Of a DNA stretch of 64,000 nt, positions 53,894 to 62,665 are shown one piece after another. The notes beneath the pieces are model-generated. The model did no database searches. It was given only the letters and a program-made list of their open reading frames with translations, and was not told the origin of the DNA. Origin of the DNA: Costertonia aggregata (GTDB lineage: Bacteria > Bacteroidota > Bacteroidia > Flavobacteriales > Flavobacteriaceae); the NCBI RefSeq assembly GCF_013402795.1, contig NZ_CP058595.1, positions 1,771,501 to 1,835,500 on the forward strand, in the 5' to 3' direction. Numbering within the stretch: position 1 is the stretch's first letter; every line of letters begins with the position of its first letter. A program made the translations under genes and the position numbers.

Positions 53894-54024
53894 AAAAGAG
53901 CCCCGACTTTCATCGGGGCTTTTTTTTAGTTAAGTAGGTTTTTAGTAAAATTCGGTTTGGTATTCTACTAGCTTTTTAAGGTTAAGTTTTAAGTACTGAT
54001 GGGGTCAACACTATCACTTAATTA
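53894..54024 (-). ncRNA. Putative small RNA A
   Basis: A transcript of about 130 bases is predicted on the minus strand, from the TGTAAT start (54029-54024 region) to the terminator at 53898-53928. There is no ATG in it outside the terminator stem, so I treat it as non-coding. Its 3' part aligns with small RNA B (shared GTAAAATT, TTGGT and TAGCTTT on the plus strand), and its leader resembles that of the peptide unit at 9084 (shared CTTAAAAC). The function is unknown. Confidence 0.5.
53898..53928. terminator. Bidirectional terminator after DUF3078
   Basis: Stem GCCCCGA / TCGGGGC with a 6-base loop has T residues on the plus side and A residues (T on the minus strand) on the other. It ends the DUF3078 transcript on the plus strand and would also end small RNA A from the minus strand. 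Confidence 0.93.
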
Positions 54025-54029
54025 CACTG

Positions 54030-54095
54030 TAAATATAGGCTGTATCATAAACCCTACTAAATTTTTGTTGTGAAGTGTGGTAGCAATGTTGTGAA
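54030..54095 (-). promoter_or_regulatory. Promoter of small RNA A
   Basis: On the minus strand TTCACAAC occurs at 54095-54088 and 54074-54067 (21 bases apart), then 29 bases, then TATATTTA (54037-54030) and CAG, TGTAAT. The direct-repeat and box layout is the same as at 9011 and 54339. Confidence 0.6.
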
Positions 54096-54180
54096 AAATA
54101 TGAAAGGTAATTTTGTTCGGTGAAATACGGGTTTACTACCTTTTTCAAGCTAAAAATATATTCAGCATCAAATAGCTATA

Positions 54181-54216
54181 TATAAAAAACCCCCTCAGTC
54201 AAAAGGGGGCATTTTT
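54181..54216. terminator. Terminator of small RNA B
   Basis: Stem CCCCCT (54190-54195) and AGGGGG (54204-54209) with an 8-base loop; the minus strand continues with TTTTTTATA. T residues on the plus side also make it possibly bidirectional. Confidence 0.85.
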
Positions 54217-54341
54217 TATAAGTTAGGCGATTGTAAAATTTGGTCAGCGCTTAGCTTTGTTAGGAAAAAGTGGAGACTTGGGGTTTCACACTTAAAGATC
54301 AAGTTTAGCTCTTGATTTGGGACAAACCCTAATACTTAATT
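54183..54341 (-). ncRNA. Putative small RNA B, paralogue of A
   Basis: A transcript of about 158 bases is predicted on the minus strand, from near 54341 to the terminator at 54181-54209. It shares the 3' segments of RNA A (plus-strand GTAAAATT, TTGGT, TAGCTTT) in the same order but has about 35 extra bases, including a hairpin (AGATCAAG with CTTGAT). No ATG precedes the terminator region. Its promoter is a second copy of that of RNA A, 318 bases away, with ACTTAATTACA exactly 51 bases from the direct repeat in both. Confidence 0.5.
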
Positions 54342-54347
54342 ACAGAA

Positions 54348-54413
54348 TAAAAATATGTTTCAAATGCCGGAAAAGGTAATTTATGTTGTGAACGTTCTTT
54401 TTTCTGTTGTGAA
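54348..54413 (-). promoter_or_regulatory. Promoter of small RNA B
   Basis: On the minus strand TTCACAAC at 54413-54406 and 54392-54385 (21 bases apart), 29 bases, then TATTTTTA (54355-54348) followed by TTC and TGTAAT. The layout is the same as at 9011 and 54030. Confidence 0.55.
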
Positions 54414-54537
54414 AAATCTTAAAAAGGCAACTATATTAACATAAGGGTGTTCTTAAATTTTAAAATTTCACTGAAAATAGGGGATGCAGCTTCATATTTT
54501 TAGATAATATTTGCAAGCTATCCACACAAACAAGTAA

Positions 54538-55713
54538 ATGAAATCCGGTATAAATATAAAAAGCATTACAAGTATTTTCTTGATCATTGTAGCATGTATT
54601 TCATGTGAGAATACACCCAAACTTTATGCAGACTATGTTTGGGACCCCGAGATTGAGAAATTAAAAGGAGACAATCTCAAAGCTTGGATTGAGGAAGCTC
54701 CTTTCAATGGCAAATGGGACCCCACTAAAACTGAGGACGGTAAGGCGGTCCTGACCACCAATGAAGAACAATTGTTTCCATTTATCGGCAACTATAAAAA
54801 GGAAGATGGTACTTTGAACAATACAGAAGATGTGTACCAAAAAACCCGTATGTTTTTTAAAGATGATAAAAGAGGAGAGTCTTTTGTACACGTTACATTA
54901 TTGACCCATGATGAAGAATTATTTGTTAATGAATCGTATTCGGAAATGGGCAATGTCGCTTTTTCGGGAGTTAATGCCATTAACGAATCGTATCGTGCAA
55001 CATTGAAAGAAACGAAAGCCACGAACAATGGCAAAAATGTTAAGTCAGGCATATATTGGGTGCGAACCAATTATATTACCTATTGTATGGCTTTTTGCCA
55101 AAAGAAGAATATGGTATTTCAGGTGGCTTTCCCTTGTGAGGAAGTCAATAAGCAAAAGGCGGTTTCCAAAATTAAAGAGGTCAATCGCACACTACAATTG
55201 AAATTACATGAATGGGATATTGTAAAGCCGGAAGATTTAGAGGTAAACCCAGAACCTAAAACTTTTTGGAAAGATCCGTACGCACATATTTTTTCAAATA
55301 AAAGATATTTTCTCCTGAGTGATCTAAGTGTAAAACTGGCAAATACCAAGTTTGAGGAAATAAGGTCAAAAGATACGGATGTTGACTATTTATTTGCTTA
55401 CGAAGGGCCACTTGGAGAAGTAAAACTAGCCTTTAGCAAAAAAGAAACCGACTTTAGTGAGCAGGAATACCCAAATGAAATGGGCGAAAAAACATTTACC
55501 TCAATTTTAGAATACCCCCATGGTTTTGAAAGCAACCGGAAAATATACATCAATAAAAACGAGAAAGGTAATAGGGTATATTTTGAGGGTCAAACCTATT
55601 TTAAGGACAACCACATTTTAGACATACGATATTCATACCCTATTGGCGATACAGAAGCAAAGGCCGTTATAGAAAATGCTTTAGCCCGTCTTAAAATAAG
55701 CAGTACGATCTAA
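54538..55713 (+). CDS. Lipoprotein of unknown function
   Basis: The 391-residue protein has a signal peptide with lipobox IVACISC. The mature part opens with ENTPKLYADYVWDPEIEKLKGD and has several beta-rich segments, including ILEYPHGFESNRKIYINKNE and a C-terminal YSYPIGDTEAKAVIENALARL. No family is recognised. It has a short overlap (4 bases) with the convergent hflX gene. The upstream region is shared with small RNA B in divergent orientation. It is probably an outer-membrane lipoprotein; a role cannot be inferred. Confidence 0.8.
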   Translation: MKSGINIKSITSIFLIIVACISCENTPKLYADYVWDPEIEKLKGDNLKAWIEEAPFNGKWDPTKTEDGKAVLTTNEEQLFPFIGNYKKEDGTLNNTEDVYQKTRMFFKDDKRGESFVHVTLLTHDEELFVNESYSEMGNVAFSGVNAINESYRATLKETKATNNGKNVKSGIYWVRTNYITYCMAFCQKKNMVFQVAFPCEEVNKQKAVSKIKEVNRTLQLKLHEWDIVKPEDLEVNPEPKTFWKDPYAHIFSNKRYFLLSDLSVKLANTKFEEIRSKDTDVDYLFAYEGPLGEVKLAFSKKETDFSEQEYPNEMGEKTFTSILEYPHGFESNRKIYINKNEKGNRVYFEGQTYFKDNHILDIRYSYPIGDTEAKAVIENALARLKISSTI

Positions 55714-56921
55714 TACTCGTCCAAATGCTCGGGATAAAGAAAGTTGTTGTACGGGAAACGGGTTACATGAATATCGCGTACCTCGTCATACACCCTTTTT
55801 CTAAAATCATCTAGGTTCTCTTTGTTCAAAGCGGATATAAATAGTGCATTATCGCCCACACGCTGCATCCATGTTTTTTTCCAATCAGCTATGGTAAAAT
55901 GTTTTGAGGAGCGTTCGGTAACCAGATCATCTTCGTCAATGGTTTCATTTTCATATTGGTCTATTTTATTAAAGACCATAATAGTGTTTTTGTCCGCGCT
56001 TTTTATTTCGGAAAGAATTTGGTTAACTGACGCTATTTGTTCCTCGAACTGAGGATGTGAGATATCTACAACATGAAGTAATAAATCGGCTTCACGAACC
56101 TCATCCAAGGTGCTTTTAAAGCTTTCTACCAATTGCGTCGGTAATTTTCTTATGAAACCAACGGTGTCGCTCAATAAAAAAGGCAAGTTGCCAATGACCA
56201 CTTTTCGCACTGTAGTGTCCAAGGTAGCAAAAAGCTTGTTCTCCGCAAATACATCGCTTTTGCTGATAACGTTCATCAAAGTGGATTTGCCCACGTTGGT
56301 ATAGCCCACTAGAGCTACGCGCACCAAAGCACCACGGTTACCGCGTTGGGTTTCCATTTGACGGTCTATTTTCAGTAACTTTTTCTTTAATAATGAGATG
56401 CGGTCACGTACGATTCGCCTATCGGTCTCGATTTCGGTTTCGCCGGGCCCACGCATACCAATGCCCCCTTTTTGGCGCTCCAAGTGGGTCCACAGACCAG
56501 TTAACCTTGGCAACAAATATTCATATTGTGCCAGTTCTACCTGGGTGCGGGCATAACTGGTTTGGGCGCGTTGGGCAAAAATATCCAATATAAGGCTGGT
56601 ACGGTCAATGATTTTACAGCGCAATTGCTTTTCTATATTCCTCTGTTGGGCCGGGGTGAGCTCGTCATCAAAAATGACCGAACCTATTTCGTTTTCCTCT
56701 ACATAAGCTTCCACCTCCTGCATTTTACCACTACCTATCAAGGTTTTGGGATTGGGAACATCCATTCGTTGCACAAAGCGTTTATATACTTCACCACCCG
56801 CAGTATAAGTAAGAAATTCAAGTTCGTCCAAATATTCCCTTACCTTTTCCTCATCCTGTTCCCTATTGATAACGCCTATCAATACAGATTTTTCATAAGT
56901 AATTGCCTTTTTCTCTAACAT
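55710..56921 (-). CDS. hflX: Ribosome-associated GTPase HflX
   Basis: HflX is a GTPase that splits or rescues stalled ribosomes, especially under heat stress. From the ATG at 56921 the protein has 403 residues; the longer frame adds 43 unlike residues that would overlap the divergent nuclease gene, and a -7 box supports the shorter start. Domains are the N-terminal HflX part (DELTPAQQRNIEKQL, RQKGGIGMRGPGETEIETDRR quoted by its start RQKGGIGMRGPGETE), then the G domain with GYTNVGKST (G1), DTVGF (G3) and NKID (G4). The stop overlaps the lipoprotein gene by 4 bases. Confidence 0.94.
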   Translation of the reverse strand: MLEKKAITYEKSVLIGVINREQDEEKVREYLDELEFLTYTAGGEVYKRFVQRMDVPNPKTLIGSGKMQEVEAYVEENEIGSVIFDDELTPAQQRNIEKQLRCKIIDRTSLILDIFAQRAQTSYARTQVELAQYEYLLPRLTGLWTHLERQKGGIGMRGPGETEIETDRRIVRDRISLLKKKLLKIDRQMETQRGNRGALVRVALVGYTNVGKSTLMNVISKSDVFAENKLFATLDTTVRKVVIGNLPFLLSDTVGFIRKLPTQLVESFKSTLDEVREADLLLHVVDISHPQFEEQIASVNQILSEIKSADKNTIMVFNKIDQYENETIDEDDLVTERSSKHFTIADWKKTWMQRVGDNALFISALNKENLDDFRKRVYDEVRDIHVTRFPYNNFLYPEHLDEY

Positions 56922-56936
56922 ATATTGTATAAAGTG

Positions 56937-56944
56937 CAAATTTA
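56937..56944 (-). promoter_or_regulatory. hflX -7 element
   Basis: On the minus strand TAAATTTG, 15 bases before the ATG at 56921, matches TAnnTTTG. No TTG -33 element was found at 17-23 bases. It supports the shorter HflX. Confidence 0.5.
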
Positions 56945-57000
56945 AACAATAGAACAGTGCTATTTTAGGTATTTTTAATGACCGTATAAAAAGATACCGT

Positions 57001-57975
57001 ATGCTTTTTCCACTTTTTAGACGAAAAAAGAAGGATGACCTACATACCATCGCTTTTTATAATCTTGAAAATCTTTTTGACACCAAAGATAATCCCAACA
57101 CTTTAGATGATGATTTTACCCCTGAGGGATTCAAGAGATGGTCTACTAAACGTTACAAGAGAAAATTATACAAACTGGCAAAGACTATTTCTGAAATTGG
57201 TATTGAATCATCAAGAACCACCCCGGTTTTGATCGGTGTCGCCGAAGTGGAAAATAGAAAAGTAGTGCAAGACTTAGTAAGTGCCGAACCGCTTAAAGAG
57301 ATTGATTACGGCATTGTGCATTATGATTCCCCCGATGAGCGGGGCATAGATACCGCATTGGTCTACCTTAAAAGTAATTTTGAAGTATTGGCCTCTGAGC
57401 CTATTACCTTATTTGTGGACAACCCAAACGGAGAAAGGGATACCACTAGGGATATATTGTACGTATACGGAAGGTTGAACGGTGAGGAAACCCATATTTT
57501 TGTGAACCATTGGCCCTCCAGAAGGGATGGTGAGGACGCAACGGACTACAAACGCATTGAAGCGGCCAAGACATTAATACGCAAGATGACACGCATTGAA
57601 AAAACCCAAACAGAACCAAACTATATTATTATGGGCGATTTTAATGATGGGCCAACATCGCCGAGCATACAGGAATTAATGAAAACGGGGAGTTTATACA
57701 ACCCTATGGAAAAGTTATTGACGCCCGATAAAGGAAGTGCCAATTATAAAGGCAAGTGGATGCTTTTTGACCAAATATTGATATCACATAATTTTTTGAA
57801 CTATGAAAAACACACCCATAGTTTTGCCCGTTCCGATATTTTCAGCAAAGCGTCACTGACAGAGTTTAAAGGTAAATATAAAGGCACGCCCTACAGGACA
57901 TACGCAGGAAGAAAGTATATAGGCGGGTACAGTGATCACTTTCCGGTGTATATACAATTAAAATATAATTCTTGA
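57001..57975 (+). CDS. Endonuclease/exonuclease/phosphatase family protein
   Basis: The 324-residue protein has the DNase I/EEP fold: IAFYNLENLFDT (metal-binding Asn and Glu), GVAEVENRKVVQDL, FVNHWPSRRDGEDATDY (His), IMGDFNDGPTSPSI (Asp, Asn) and the C-terminal GYSDHFPVYIQL (catalytic His). It starts with a short basic segment (LFRRKKKDDLH) and no clear signal peptide. Its substrate may be nucleic acid or a phosphoester. It is divergent from hflX and alone on its strand. Confidence 0.92.
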   Translation: MLFPLFRRKKKDDLHTIAFYNLENLFDTKDNPNTLDDDFTPEGFKRWSTKRYKRKLYKLAKTISEIGIESSRTTPVLIGVAEVENRKVVQDLVSAEPLKEIDYGIVHYDSPDERGIDTALVYLKSNFEVLASEPITLFVDNPNGERDTTRDILYVYGRLNGEETHIFVNHWPSRRDGEDATDYKRIEAAKTLIRKMTRIEKTQTEPNYIIMGDFNDGPTSPSIQELMKTGSLYNPMEKLLTPDKGSANYKGKWMLFDQILISHNFLNYEKHTHSFARSDIFSKASLTEFKGKYKGTPYRTYAGRKYIGGYSDHFPVYIQLKYNS

Positions 57976-58039
57976 ATCGATAGGTGAATTTATAAACACT
58001 CAACCTAGCAAGACATGTAAGAAATCACTTCTAAAATAT

Positions 58040-58091
58040 CGATAAAATGCAAAAATATGCAGTTTGTCGAAAATATATATGTATTTTATCG
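58040..58091. promoter_or_regulatory. CGATAAA sites upstream of the T9SS protease gene
   Basis: CGATAAA at 58040-58046 and its complement TTTATCG at 58085-58091, in the 190 bases before the protease gene, echo the cluster at 9673-9786. TATGTTTG at 58132-58139 is a fair -7 element. The link between the two regions is weak, since the heptamer is short. Confidence 0.3.
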
Positions 58092-58167
58092 AATAAATTG
58101 TGTTTTTAAACGATTTTATTTGTTTTGTTGATATGTTTGTAATCCAAATCAGAATAACCTACTTGCT

Positions 58168-60372
58168 ATGAATTACAAAACACCTACTCCCAATAGGGTT
58201 AAATATATTTTGCCGTTTCTGCTTTTTTGCGGTGTGTTATCTTTTGGTCAATCCAAATTGCAAAAACAGAAAATTACAGCATCTTATCAATCTTCCAAAA
58301 TGCTGTCAATCACATCTAAAATGGAAAAAGAGCACCAAACCGCTCAAAAACAAATGTTGCGACTTGCTACCGCCAATAATTGGAAAATTTCGGAAAGATT
58401 GACTGATGGCGGTTACGTTGAACTACAGGAAGTAGGCCCGGATGGGACTCCACTTTACTATACCACATTGACTGATAAGGTCAGTACCGTTTCCAGAGCC
58501 AATACCTTATATTATGGAGGTGCCTTGGATCTAGGCGTACATGGTGAGGGTATGAACATTGGTGTGTGGGATGCAGGTATCGCCCTAACATCACATCAAG
58601 AATTTGGGAACAGGGTAAACATATTGGATACAAACAGCAAGATAGAATCGCATGCCACAATGGTAACCGGTGCCTTGGTATCTTCTGGTGTAAAGAGAAA
58701 AGCTCAAGGTGTTGCCCACAAGGCCAATGCCATTACAGGAGATTGGCGAAGGGATAAAATCGAGGTAAGTGAAGCGGCGGCGAATGGACTATTGATATCC
58801 AATCACTCTTACGGAATTCAAACGAGTCGTGTGCCCGATTGGTATTTTGGCTCTTACATCAAAGTTTCGCAAGATTGGGACAACATCATGTACAATGCCC
58901 CTTATTATTTAATGGTTACCGCAGCTGGCAACTCTCAAAAGAAAAGGGATAACGACACTCCGGTCTATGGAAAAAATACAGACGGTTTTGATTTGTTGTT
59001 GGGGTTCAATACCTCTAAAAACGGAATCGTAGTGGCTGCCGCAGACACACAAATGAACAATAGCGGTAGCATTAAAGACGCAACGGTAGCTACCTATAGT
59101 AGCTTAGGACCTATTGATGATGGTAGGATAAAGCCAGATTTGGCCGGTAGTGGAAATAGTATGTATACGGCAAATTCATCGGGAAATTCAGCATATATGG
59201 CCTGTACGGGAACTTCAATAGCTGCACCGGGCATTTCGGGATCTTTATTATTGTTGCAGCAATACCACGAAAAATTATACGGATCTTTTATGAAAGCTGC
59301 GACATTAAAAGGCCTCGCATTGCATACTGCCGATGATGTTAATGCACCAGGTCCCGATTACAAAATGGGATGGGGTATCATGAACACGAAAAAAGCAGCT
59401 GAGGCGTTGACCGATAAGGATTTTAGCGCGTTGATATCAGAGGAAACCTTGAAAGAAGGCGAAACGTATTCGATTACCGTAAATGCTTCAAAAAATCAAT
59501 TGATGAGTGCTTCTATCTCATGGACAGATGCTGCTGGGGAATATGTGAACAGGGGTGTTTTAAACGATACCAAAGCTGCTTTGACCAATGACTTGGATAT
59601 TAGGATCACCAAAGATGGCAAAACCTATTTCCCATGGAAATTGAACGCTGCACAGGCTTCTTCAGATGCAATCACTGGAGATAATACAGTAGATCCCTTT
59701 GAGAGAATAGACGTTACCAATGCCTCGGGAACGTACACGATTACAGTAAGCCATAAAGGTAAATTACTTGACCAAAAACAAGATTTTACAATAATTCTGA
59801 CCGGTATCGCCGTAACGGGATGTTCTGCCGATACCCCAGAATATATTCAGATTGTGGAACCTACGAATAGCATCGTTCCGTTGGAATGGGAACCAATGGA
59901 AGATGCTATTTTTGAGGTTCAATACAAGACCGATACCGAAAATAGTTGGAATACATCGTACGTCAACGAAAACAGTATCAACCTGCAAGGTTTAGAGATA
60001 GGTAATACATACGAAGTTCGTTTACGTACCATCTGTACCGAAAATATAGGTTCAGAATATTCAGAAACGGTATCGTTCATATTCAACGGTGCAGAAACCG
60101 TATCGGATAATATTATTGAGAACGAAACCTTCTCTATTGATGATGAACTTGCTTTTAGCGTTTATCCCAACCCCGCAGTTGAGCAGATTAGGTTAGAAGG
60201 CAATATATCTGATATAGCCCAGTATAATATCATCACAATGGCTGGGGTAACCGTAAAAAAGGGCAATGCCAAGAATGCTGAGATTAATGTATCCGATTTA
60301 TCATCAGGACTATATATTCTTTCGATACAAAGTCTGGAAGGCGTAAAAAGCACAAAATTCTATAAAAACTAA
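58168..60372 (+). CDS. Secreted S8 (subtilisin-like) protease with T9SS C-terminal domain
   Basis: The 734-residue protein has a signal peptide (cleavage near SFGQ-SK), a propeptide-like region, and a peptidase S8 domain. The catalytic triad residues are in IGVWDAGIALTSHQEFG (Asp), IESHATMVTGAL (His) and CTGTSIAAPGISGSL (Ser), with AAGNSQKK as oxyanion segment. Fibronectin III-like and beta domains follow (ILTGIAVTGC, NSIVPLEWEPMEDAIFEVQY). The last 75 residues form a type A sorting domain (FSVYPNPAVEQIRLEG to SSGLYILSIQSLEGVKSTKF). It is therefore exported by the type IX system and probably surface-bound. It is monocistronic. Confidence 0.94.
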   Translation: MNYKTPTPNRVKYILPFLLFCGVLSFGQSKLQKQKITASYQSSKMLSITSKMEKEHQTAQKQMLRLATANNWKISERLTDGGYVELQEVGPDGTPLYYTTLTDKVSTVSRANTLYYGGALDLGVHGEGMNIGVWDAGIALTSHQEFGNRVNILDTNSKIESHATMVTGALVSSGVKRKAQGVAHKANAITGDWRRDKIEVSEAAANGLLISNHSYGIQTSRVPDWYFGSYIKVSQDWDNIMYNAPYYLMVTAAGNSQKKRDNDTPVYGKNTDGFDLLLGFNTSKNGIVVAAADTQMNNSGSIKDATVATYSSLGPIDDGRIKPDLAGSGNSMYTANSSGNSAYMACTGTSIAAPGISGSLLLLQQYHEKLYGSFMKAATLKGLALHTADDVNAPGPDYKMGWGIMNTKKAAEALTDKDFSALISEETLKEGETYSITVNASKNQLMSASISWTDAAGEYVNRGVLNDTKAALTNDLDIRITKDGKTYFPWKLNAAQASSDAITGDNTVDPFERIDVTNASGTYTITVSHKGKLLDQKQDFTIILTGIAVTGCSADTPEYIQIVEPTNSIVPLEWEPMEDAIFEVQYKTDTENSWNTSYVNENSINLQGLEIGNTYEVRLRTICTENIGSEYSETVSFIFNGAETVSDNIIENETFSIDDELAFSVYPNPAVEQIRLEGNISDIAQYNIITMAGVTVKKGNAKNAEINVSDLSSGLYILSIQSLEGVKSTKFYKN

Positions 60373-60416
60373 CATACAGTTCGTAGTCCCCCCAAACCTT
60401 ATATATACATAAGAAT

Positions 60417-60455
60417 ACGCCCTTTAAGGTTATTGCTTAAAGGGCGTGTTTATTC
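60417..60455 (+). terminator. Terminator after the S8 protease gene
   Basis: A 12 bp stem (ACGCCCTTTAAG / CTTAAAGGGCGT, 7-base loop) followed by GTTTATT. The T-run is short, but the stem is perfect. Confidence 0.6.
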
Positions 60456-60708
60456 TAGCTTATGTATCAACTTAATATGCTGTTTTTCAAGATCGGGAAT
60501 AAACATATAGCCGTAGCGTGCAAAAATTTCGTTTCACATGATGGCAAGCTTTGCTTTATCCAAGTACTTTACATCCTCGTCTTTCAATAATGTTGTAGAT
60601 GCTTGTCGGTATTTTCCGTAATAGTGTTTGTGCAACGAATAGGAAACCTATCCTATTGCCCAAAGCATATATTCGTAATTAAAAGTATAATCAGCACCTG
60701 TGTACGCA
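60450..60708 (-). pseudogene. Decayed YARHG-domain protein gene, broken by two stop codons
   Basis: On the minus strand one frame reads almost throughout this stretch, interrupted by TAG and TGA. Near its C-terminal end it reads KLAIM, stop, NEIFARYGYMF, matching the YARHG domain, where the consensus has Arg in place of the stop (RNEIFARYGY). The 5' end reads TGADYTFNYEYMLWAI with no start codon, so at least the N-terminus is missing too. It lies directly behind the exonuclease gene in another frame. It is not expressed as an intact protein. Confidence 0.75.
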
Positions 60709-61422
60709 CTACACTTTTTTTATTTCGCTCTCATCCAACAAATCGTCGTTCCTAAGCCTTAGAAAAACTTGGGCCGTGGTCACGACATCCAATTCACAAT
60801 AGTTGATGATTCTGTCCAAATCGTTGTCTTCATAATACACCTGCCGCACCATACTGCCATCAATATCTTGTTTGGGTGACGGAATCCCCAGAATATTGGC
60901 CAATAACTTTAAGGAAGTATAATGCTTGTAATCCCCGAATTTCCAGAGCTCCATAGTATCCAAATGCGGGATTTCCCAAGGCTTTTTCCCAAAAAGATTT
61001 AGCTTATATGGTAATGGTATGCCATGAACAATCATTCTACGGGCTATATAGGGAAAATCAAATTCTTTGCCATTATGTCCGCACAACAAGTGTTTGGGCT
61101 GGTTAAAATGTGAGTCCAGTAATTTTTTGAACTCTTTTAAAAGTTGGGACTCCTCTCCGTAAAACGTAGTGGTACGAAATGTCCTCATATCTCCCTTCAA
61201 ATGAAAATATCCTCCGGATATACATATTATTTTTCCAAACTCGGCCCAAATGCCGGCACGGTCGTAAAATTCTTCGGCAGAAAACTCATCCTTGCGCTGG
61301 TATTGGGATTTTTGTTCCCAAAGCTCTTGTTTGGCATCATCCAATTGGTCAAAACGTTCACTTTCGGGAACAGTTTCAATATCCAAAAACAAAATATGTT
61401 CTAGATTGATTTTGTGCAGCAT
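60709..61422 (-). CDS. Predicted 3'-5' exonuclease (PolB-like, DEDD superfamily)
   Basis: The 237-residue protein has an RNase H-fold exonuclease core: the DxE motif is LFLDIETVPE, the middle Asp is in CGHNGKEFDFPYIARRM, and the last is the YxxxD-type YCELDVVTTAQVFLRL. The family (predicted 3'-5' exonuclease related to PolB) is common in Bacteroidota. The substrate is unknown but it should be a 3'-5' DNA or RNA exonuclease. The stop (TAG) overlaps the 3' pseudogene region. The gene is monocistronic and divergent from the lipoprotein at 61538. Confidence 0.9.
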   Translation of the reverse strand: MLHKINLEHILFLDIETVPESERFDQLDDAKQELWEQKSQYQRKDEFSAEEFYDRAGIWAEFGKIICISGGYFHLKGDMRTFRTTTFYGEESQLLKEFKKLLDSHFNQPKHLLCGHNGKEFDFPYIARRMIVHGIPLPYKLNLFGKKPWEIPHLDTMELWKFGDYKHYTSLKLLANILGIPSPKQDIDGSMVRQVYYEDNDLDRIINYCELDVVTTAQVFLRLRNDDLLDESEIKKV

Positions 61423-61537
61423 GGTATACGTTTATTGTTTTCAATATACAAACAAATACAGAAACCGCTGGGTACCAAAAGCGGACTTCAAAACAGATTT
61501 TTTCATCTATTTTACGTAGATTTAATAAAAAACTGCG

Positions 61538-62665
61538 ATGAAATGGATTTCCAGGGCTACTCTTCTATTTTATATCTTACTGTCATCTGCATGTTCAAAA
61601 GACAATGCTAACGATAAAAACGGGCCGCAAAATGAACGTATCGCAAATTTTACGGTTATTGGGGAAGATGCGGAAAACGTATATGAGTATGTTTTCAATG
61701 CAAATCAAGGGAATGGTAGTTTAACCGACCTTTCCCAAGAGGCGGATATTGCAAGAGGTTATCTTACATTGCGCGAGTTGAACGGGGTATTGTCTTTTTT
61801 TAATTTCTCGAACGGTAATTTTACGCTGACCCAACGCAATGTGATTACGGGAGCCGTAAAAGTCTCCGAGAATTTTTATAGCGACGTGCCCGAACGTGCC
61901 ATTTTATGGGGTACCAATACAACGGATAAAGCCTTTATCGGGACCTATACCCCGGATGGCTCCCGAAATTTGGGGGTAAGGACCATTGACCTTGATACGG
62001 GTGGTACACAGGATATATTTTTGGAAAACGACATCCAAACCACATTTCAGCCTTTGTATAAAGACGAGAAACTGTTCGTCATCTATCAGAACGGATTGGG
62101 CAACTTTGAAATAAGTGTCATTGACACCGGTACCAACTCGGTCATAAAACAGTTATCATATCAAAATAGGGCGCCAAGTCTCGGCATTGATGATGCTGGC
62201 GATGTTATCGTGTTGACGAGCGATAACGGGAATGACACCCAATACGACATGTATGATATAAACACATTGGAGATTAAGGAGCAGAAAAATATTTCGTTGA
62301 ACCAAATTTTCTCCGCCGGCCCCTTGGAAGGCAGGGTAGTGGATGATAAACTGTATTACTCCAACGCATATTCCCAACCATCCCCGATAATTTTTGGGCC
62401 TGCTTTGTTCGATTTTGATACCGATATTAAAACGGTTGTGGATATGATACGTATCGTGGACCAGATAGAAATGGAAATCGGGGAAAGGATAACCCTTATT
62501 TCCCAAGGTTATGATCCGGCGACCGATTTGTTTCTTATTGGTTACGGAATTTCAAATACTACAAATTTAAGAGACGGTGGAGTTCTTATGATTTCTACTG
62601 ATGGTGAGCTGGTCAAGAGAATTGAAGTGCCGTTCATACCGACCTATTTTGTTAAGATGGACTAA
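61538..62665 (+). CDS. Lipoprotein, propeller-like, unknown function
   Basis: The 375-residue protein has a signal peptide with lipobox LSSACS. The mature sequence has repeated short beta-strand segments (RGYLTLRELNGVLSFF, GTNTTDKAFIGTYTPDGS, RAPSLGIDDAGDVIVL, DDKLYYSNAY) typical of a beta propeller of the DUF4374 kind in Bacteroidota. Family placement is tentative. Its stop overlaps the convergent restriction-gene candidate by 4 bases. Lipid anchoring suggests the outer membrane. No catalytic residues are seen. Confidence 0.8.
   Translation: MKWISRATLLFYILLSSACSKDNANDKNGPQNERIANFTVIGEDAENVYEYVFNANQGNGSLTDLSQEADIARGYLTLRELNGVLSFFNFSNGNFTLTQRNVITGAVKVSENFYSDVPERAILWGTNTTDKAFIGTYTPDGSRNLGVRTIDLDTGGTQDIFLENDIQTTFQPLYKDEKLFVIYQNGLGNFEISVIDTGTNSVIKQLSYQNRAPSLGIDDAGDVIVLTSDNGNDTQYDMYDINTLEIKEQKNISLNQIFSAGPLEGRVVDDKLYYSNAYSQPSPIIFGPALFDFDTDIKTVVDMIRIVDQIEMEIGERITLISQGYDPATDLFLIGYGISNTTNLRDGGVLMISTDGELVKRIEVPFIPTYFVKMD

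Noticed and set aside
54067-54115. GTTGTGAA direct repeats read on the plus strand as a promoter (with TAATTTTG at 54108) for the lipoprotein gene at 54538
   Set aside because: The minus-strand reading explains all three copies: a -7-like box, TGTAAT and a downstream terminator at fixed distances. The plus reading does not hold for the other two.
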